64,000 nucleotides of DNA from Tubulanus polymorphus (Eukaryota > Nemertea > Palaeonemertea > Tubulaniformes > Tubulanidae). Below, one piece after another: positions 60,783 to 64,000 of this stretch. Each line of letters begins with the position of its first letter. Positions within the stretch are counted from its first letter, which is position 1. Below the pieces are notes generated by a model that was given only the letters and a program-made list of their open reading frames with translations, ran no database searches and was not told the origin of the DNA. Made by a program: the position numbers and the translations under genes. The DNA is taken from the NCBI RefSeq assembly GCF_964204645.1, contig NC_134035.1:9176501-9240500 (forward strand), written 5' to 3'.

Positions 60783-61964
60783 ATACATCGATATTGGAAT
60801 ATCTATATTACAAGGCTGAAGATCATTTTGTACATTTTATGACTAGTTGATTAATAGTATCATATAGTGCAAACCTGCTAGTAAAATTGCCCCTATATAA
60901 ATTTCGATTCCCAGCTAAACTATGTTTGTATTATTAAATTAACTTCATCGCCAATTAATAGACTTTTAAGAGATATGTATTCTTCCCACAGACATCTGTG
61001 CCCAGTGAATGGTATTCTAATCCATTTCAGTAATTTTAAATATTGCTGGTAAAATATATACAATGATCTTATGATTATGATAATATAACTAGCTTAACGA
61101 ACCCAGAATTCCCCAAAACCTAACTGATTCAACAGATCCCACACACATGTGGCCCAGTTAGACGCAGACAACATTGCACGATACAGTCGTCTCATCCACT
61201 GCGCTATTTTTGATAAACTTAAATTCGTTATATTGAATTAATTCTAACTTATTTTCTGATATCTAAGCGATCCATTAATTAGTAATCATACTAGCCACAA
61301 TTAATTGTCAGTCGAACAATATTTATATGGAGCCTGAAAACCTACATGAGTAGAATTTCAGATGTGGTGAATTCATCACTATTTGAATTCATCAGAACTT
61401 AAGTTAAAATCACATTTTTAGTGGTAAATTAGAAATTCCCTTATACCCGAATTGCAATATAATCTTTATTTCCCTTTTACAGTACACTGTGTATAAGGAT
61501 CAAAAGACCTTGTTATGACCGGACCTCCCTGGTGCGGTGCAAGACATGATGCTGGAATATAGTTTGAAGGAGAGGGGTTAGTAAAAGAGAGCTATTAGCG
61601 AGAGGAATAAGACCTAAGTTCAGGATATCCTGTCAGAATAAGGCTCTCAATCTGACATACACAGTGATATTGAAATATTCCCCCTTCCAAATCCAGGAAT
61701 GTATATTTGTGCACAGATTTGTTTTATCTCCCTTCGATCGGAAGTAAATCTGCGTTAAATGATTTTGGCAATATGTATCAAAACTAATACAGCTGTATGA
61801 AGACGCAATAGGTTCACTTAGATACAGATAAATAAGTAATGTGCTCAGATACACATGTATCAGCTACATTTTTAATGTCAATGTACTTGAATTCAAAATA
61901 ATTTCACATCATTGAATTTACCTTAATTGTAGATATCTAAGTAGTACCTTAATGAATAATTCAC
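60783..61964. other. No gene seen
   Basis: AT-rich, CpG-poor DNA with only short unconserved frames. Confidence 0.4.
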
Positions 61965-62120
61965 CTTAGTTATATCCTTATTCATCCTCCAAGTTGTTTG
62001 TCCCGCGTGTTGACTAGGTAATGATGTTTTTGGAACGTCTAATGGTGCCATCGGACTCAGTCCCAGAGTCGGATTATGGATGTTGGTATCACCAGACTTC
62101 CCACCATCGGAGTTTGACTT
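61965..62120 (-). CDS. Possible internal exon of an unknown gene
   Basis: Between an acceptor cgctagccag and donor ACTAAG|gtgaat lies a 52-codon phase-0 frame. It begins KSNSDGGKSGDT, passes through GLSPMAPLDVPKTSLPSQ and ends NKDITK. The composition (Ser, Pro, Gly, Thr, few hydrophobics) suits a disordered protein segment. I recognise no family. It would join in frame with the candidate exon ending at 62797. It could also be chance. Confidence 0.3.
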
Positions 62121-62796
62121 CTGGCTAGCGAAATGACAAGATGAAGAGAGCATATTATATATTAAGTCAAAATGTTTGTCAGACAGAGCCTGACCACTGT
62201 GGTTTGAGAAAGCTTTAATTATCTCATAACCATCCCTATCATTAATAGTATTAACTATTATCGTGCCACAGATTTATGCCAGCTCCGTTCGTGTCTGGGT
62301 TAGGTACATATACAGCCAAACCATATACCTCTTCCCCACACGATAAGTGTTTTTTGAGAACACCTGTATTTTGGAATTAGTAAAAATCAACCCCTGATAT
62401 ACCACTATTGCCCCAAGTTTGCTTAAAATGAGCTGAAATTAAATAGTACATAATCATTAATCCACAAGACAAAAATTGCAACTATATCCAACTTTGATAG
62501 TGGATGATGAAAAAGATGAAAGGCCAGGATGAGGGGTCTGAATCAGAAATCGAAGATACAGAGTTTAGGATGTAATTGAAGTACACAAAAGATGCTCGAG
62601 ATTACAGAGTTCACGAAAACAATATAGACGATATCATCCGCTGCGACAAGAAAAATTGGGAAAGATTTTGATGGAAGGGGAAAGAACCTTGGATGAAAAA
62701 TAAAATTTACACAGTTTCACGGCTTAAATCGAAGTACAACCATATAGACGCTGGTAATACATAGTTTTAACAGCTTTACATCATATTTGATCTAAC

Positions 62797-62937
62797 CTGA
62801 GAGAAAGAAGTCAGCACAGAACCTCTGGCTGATAACAGCAAAGTCCGGTTCTCAGGGTTCCAACTGGCAGCGGCAGAGTCAGAGTTCTGTAATGTGGCCT
62901 CGTCCCAGCTAGTGGCGGGGTGCCAATGACACTGTGT
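62797..62937 (-). CDS. Possible exon upstream of 61965-62120
   Basis: An open minus-strand frame includes HPATSWDEATLQNSDSAAAS and ends LTSFSQ at donor CTCTCAG|gttaga (phase 0). The start is uncertain; an AG at 62938 is one option. Much of it lies in the left arm of an inverted repeat whose right arm does not keep the frame, which weakens the coding case. Confidence 0.25.
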
Positions 62938-63469
62938 TACTACGGAGGACCCGCAATCAGAGTAAGACGGGAAGCGACAAACAACTTCGGCTTTGGGGGA
63001 TATCCGATCTTCAAGCATCAACACCAAAAGACAACCGGCACCCAGATGAGAGAGAAAAACTGGGTGAACGGGGAGCCCAATCAGCAAGATGCCAATGGGT
63101 AGCCTTAGGCGAAGAAACCAGCTGATTCAGACTAGAATGGACCAAACTGGGGACCCAATTGAGAATTGAGCACACCACCTAAGACAACCGACACCCAGAT
63201 GACAGAGAAAAACTGGGTGAACGGGGAGCCCATCAGCAAGATGCCAATGGGTAGCCTTAGGCAATGAACCAGCAGATTCAGACTAGAATGGACCAAACTG
63301 GGGACCTAAAGATCCAACAACCCCCTCAGTCGAAGATTGCTACCGCTCCAATCTTATTCTGATCGTAGGTCCCCCGTAGTAACATCCGCATCACCAGCAC
63401 TCCGCCACTAGCTGGTAAGAGGCCACATTAGTGAACTCAGACTCTGCCGCTGCCAGTTGAAACCCTGAG
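62851..63469. repeat. ~620-bp inverted-repeat element with internal tandem duplication
   Basis: Arms of about 102 nt (62851-62952 and 63368-63469) share ctcagggtt.caactggcag, gccactagct and gttactacgg. Inside, a 127-129-bp unit is repeated directly (63028-63156 and 63181-63307; shared gagaaaaactgggtgaacgg and gatgccaatgggtagcctta) with a 24-bp spacer. It looks like a foldback-type non-autonomous element. Confidence 0.75.
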
Positions 63470-63632
63470 ATTGAGAGGGCGGGGGCGAGGGACGAATGAA
63501 ATGAAAGAAAAAAAAATGAAAAAACAAAAATAATATAGAAAAATAATGAAAAAAATAAAGATATAAAATATACCACACATTCATACGACACATATAAACA
63601 CCATTCACTCCTCTTGCACACACCACGCACAC

Positions 63633-63711
63633 AACTCCATCCACCGCACACATAACTCCATCCACCGCACACATAACTCCATCCACCGCACACATAACTC
63701 CATCCACCGCC
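63633..63711 (+). repeat. 21-bp minisatellite, nearly four copies
   Basis: aactccatccaccgcacaca repeats at 63633, 63654, 63675 and 63696. The unit is a multiple of three, so it gives periodic frames on the minus strand that should not be taken as protein. Confidence 0.92.
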
Positions 63712-64000
63712 ACCGGCGCCACGCCACCACTCCGAAAAACACCGCGCCACAAGATCGCCAGGAAAAACAGCAAAAGCTGAAGAGCTCGAGAGAACGCCAT
63801 CTGATCGTGTCAAAGACTAGTACTCGATTGAACGATTGTGGAGAAATTCCGCAGTATTACAGTATCAAATGCAAACATAAATGTAGATATTTTATTGAAC
63901 GGAATTGATTTTTCAGTTCACGTCAGTTGAAAACCCGTTTTGATCGATGTTTTAATGTTTATTTTAAATACAAATTAGATTTAAGACCTAGGATTATTGA

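Noticed and set aside
63391-63813. Minus-strand frames with repeated GGWSYVC or VDGVMCA
   Set aside because: They are translations of the 21-bp minisatellite.

Overview
The window is nuclear DNA from an animal. Its genes are split by introns with GT/AG splice sites, intergenic DNA is dense in short repeats, and there are no operons. A lophotrochozoan, most likely a mollusc, is suggested by one gene: a precursor that yields fifteen amidated FMRIamide peptides, close to the FxRIamides (S-Iamides) described in molluscs. The species cannot be named from this sequence.

Layout. (1) 1-4525, minus strand: the 5' part of a TRPC-type cation channel gene, rebuilt here as ten phase-consistent exons from the N-terminus to the start of S6; the rest lies beyond the left edge. 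(2) 4526-9896: intergenic, with a Penelope-like palindromic repeat. (3) 9897-10865, minus strand: the FMRIamide precursor, whole in one exon. (4) About 11-52 kb: a long stretch with no gene I can support. It is CpG-rich and holds dispersed repeats: a ~400-bp family in three copies, a SINE-like family, foldback elements, tRNA-derived fragments, hammerhead-like motifs and a G-quadruplex/telomere-like tract. (5) About 52.4-64 kb: AT-rich, CpG-poor DNA of different character. It holds a ~3.6-kb tandem array (56.78-60.37 kb) whose unit is a small exon plus a short intron on the minus strand. Splice sites are kept in nearly every unit, introns alternate between about 105 and 86 nt, and no reading frame is kept. 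A 537-bp non-autonomous Helitron sits in one intron of the array; the neighbouring unit shows the empty site. A weak minus-strand exon pair and a 620-bp inverted-repeat element lie at the right end.

The two confident genes are a channel and a neuropeptide precursor; nothing in the sequence shows that they work together. The most unusual structure is the repeated exon-intron array, best explained as a spliced non-coding transcript that grew by duplication of a whole exon-intron module. All calls come from reading the sequence; no database search was run.
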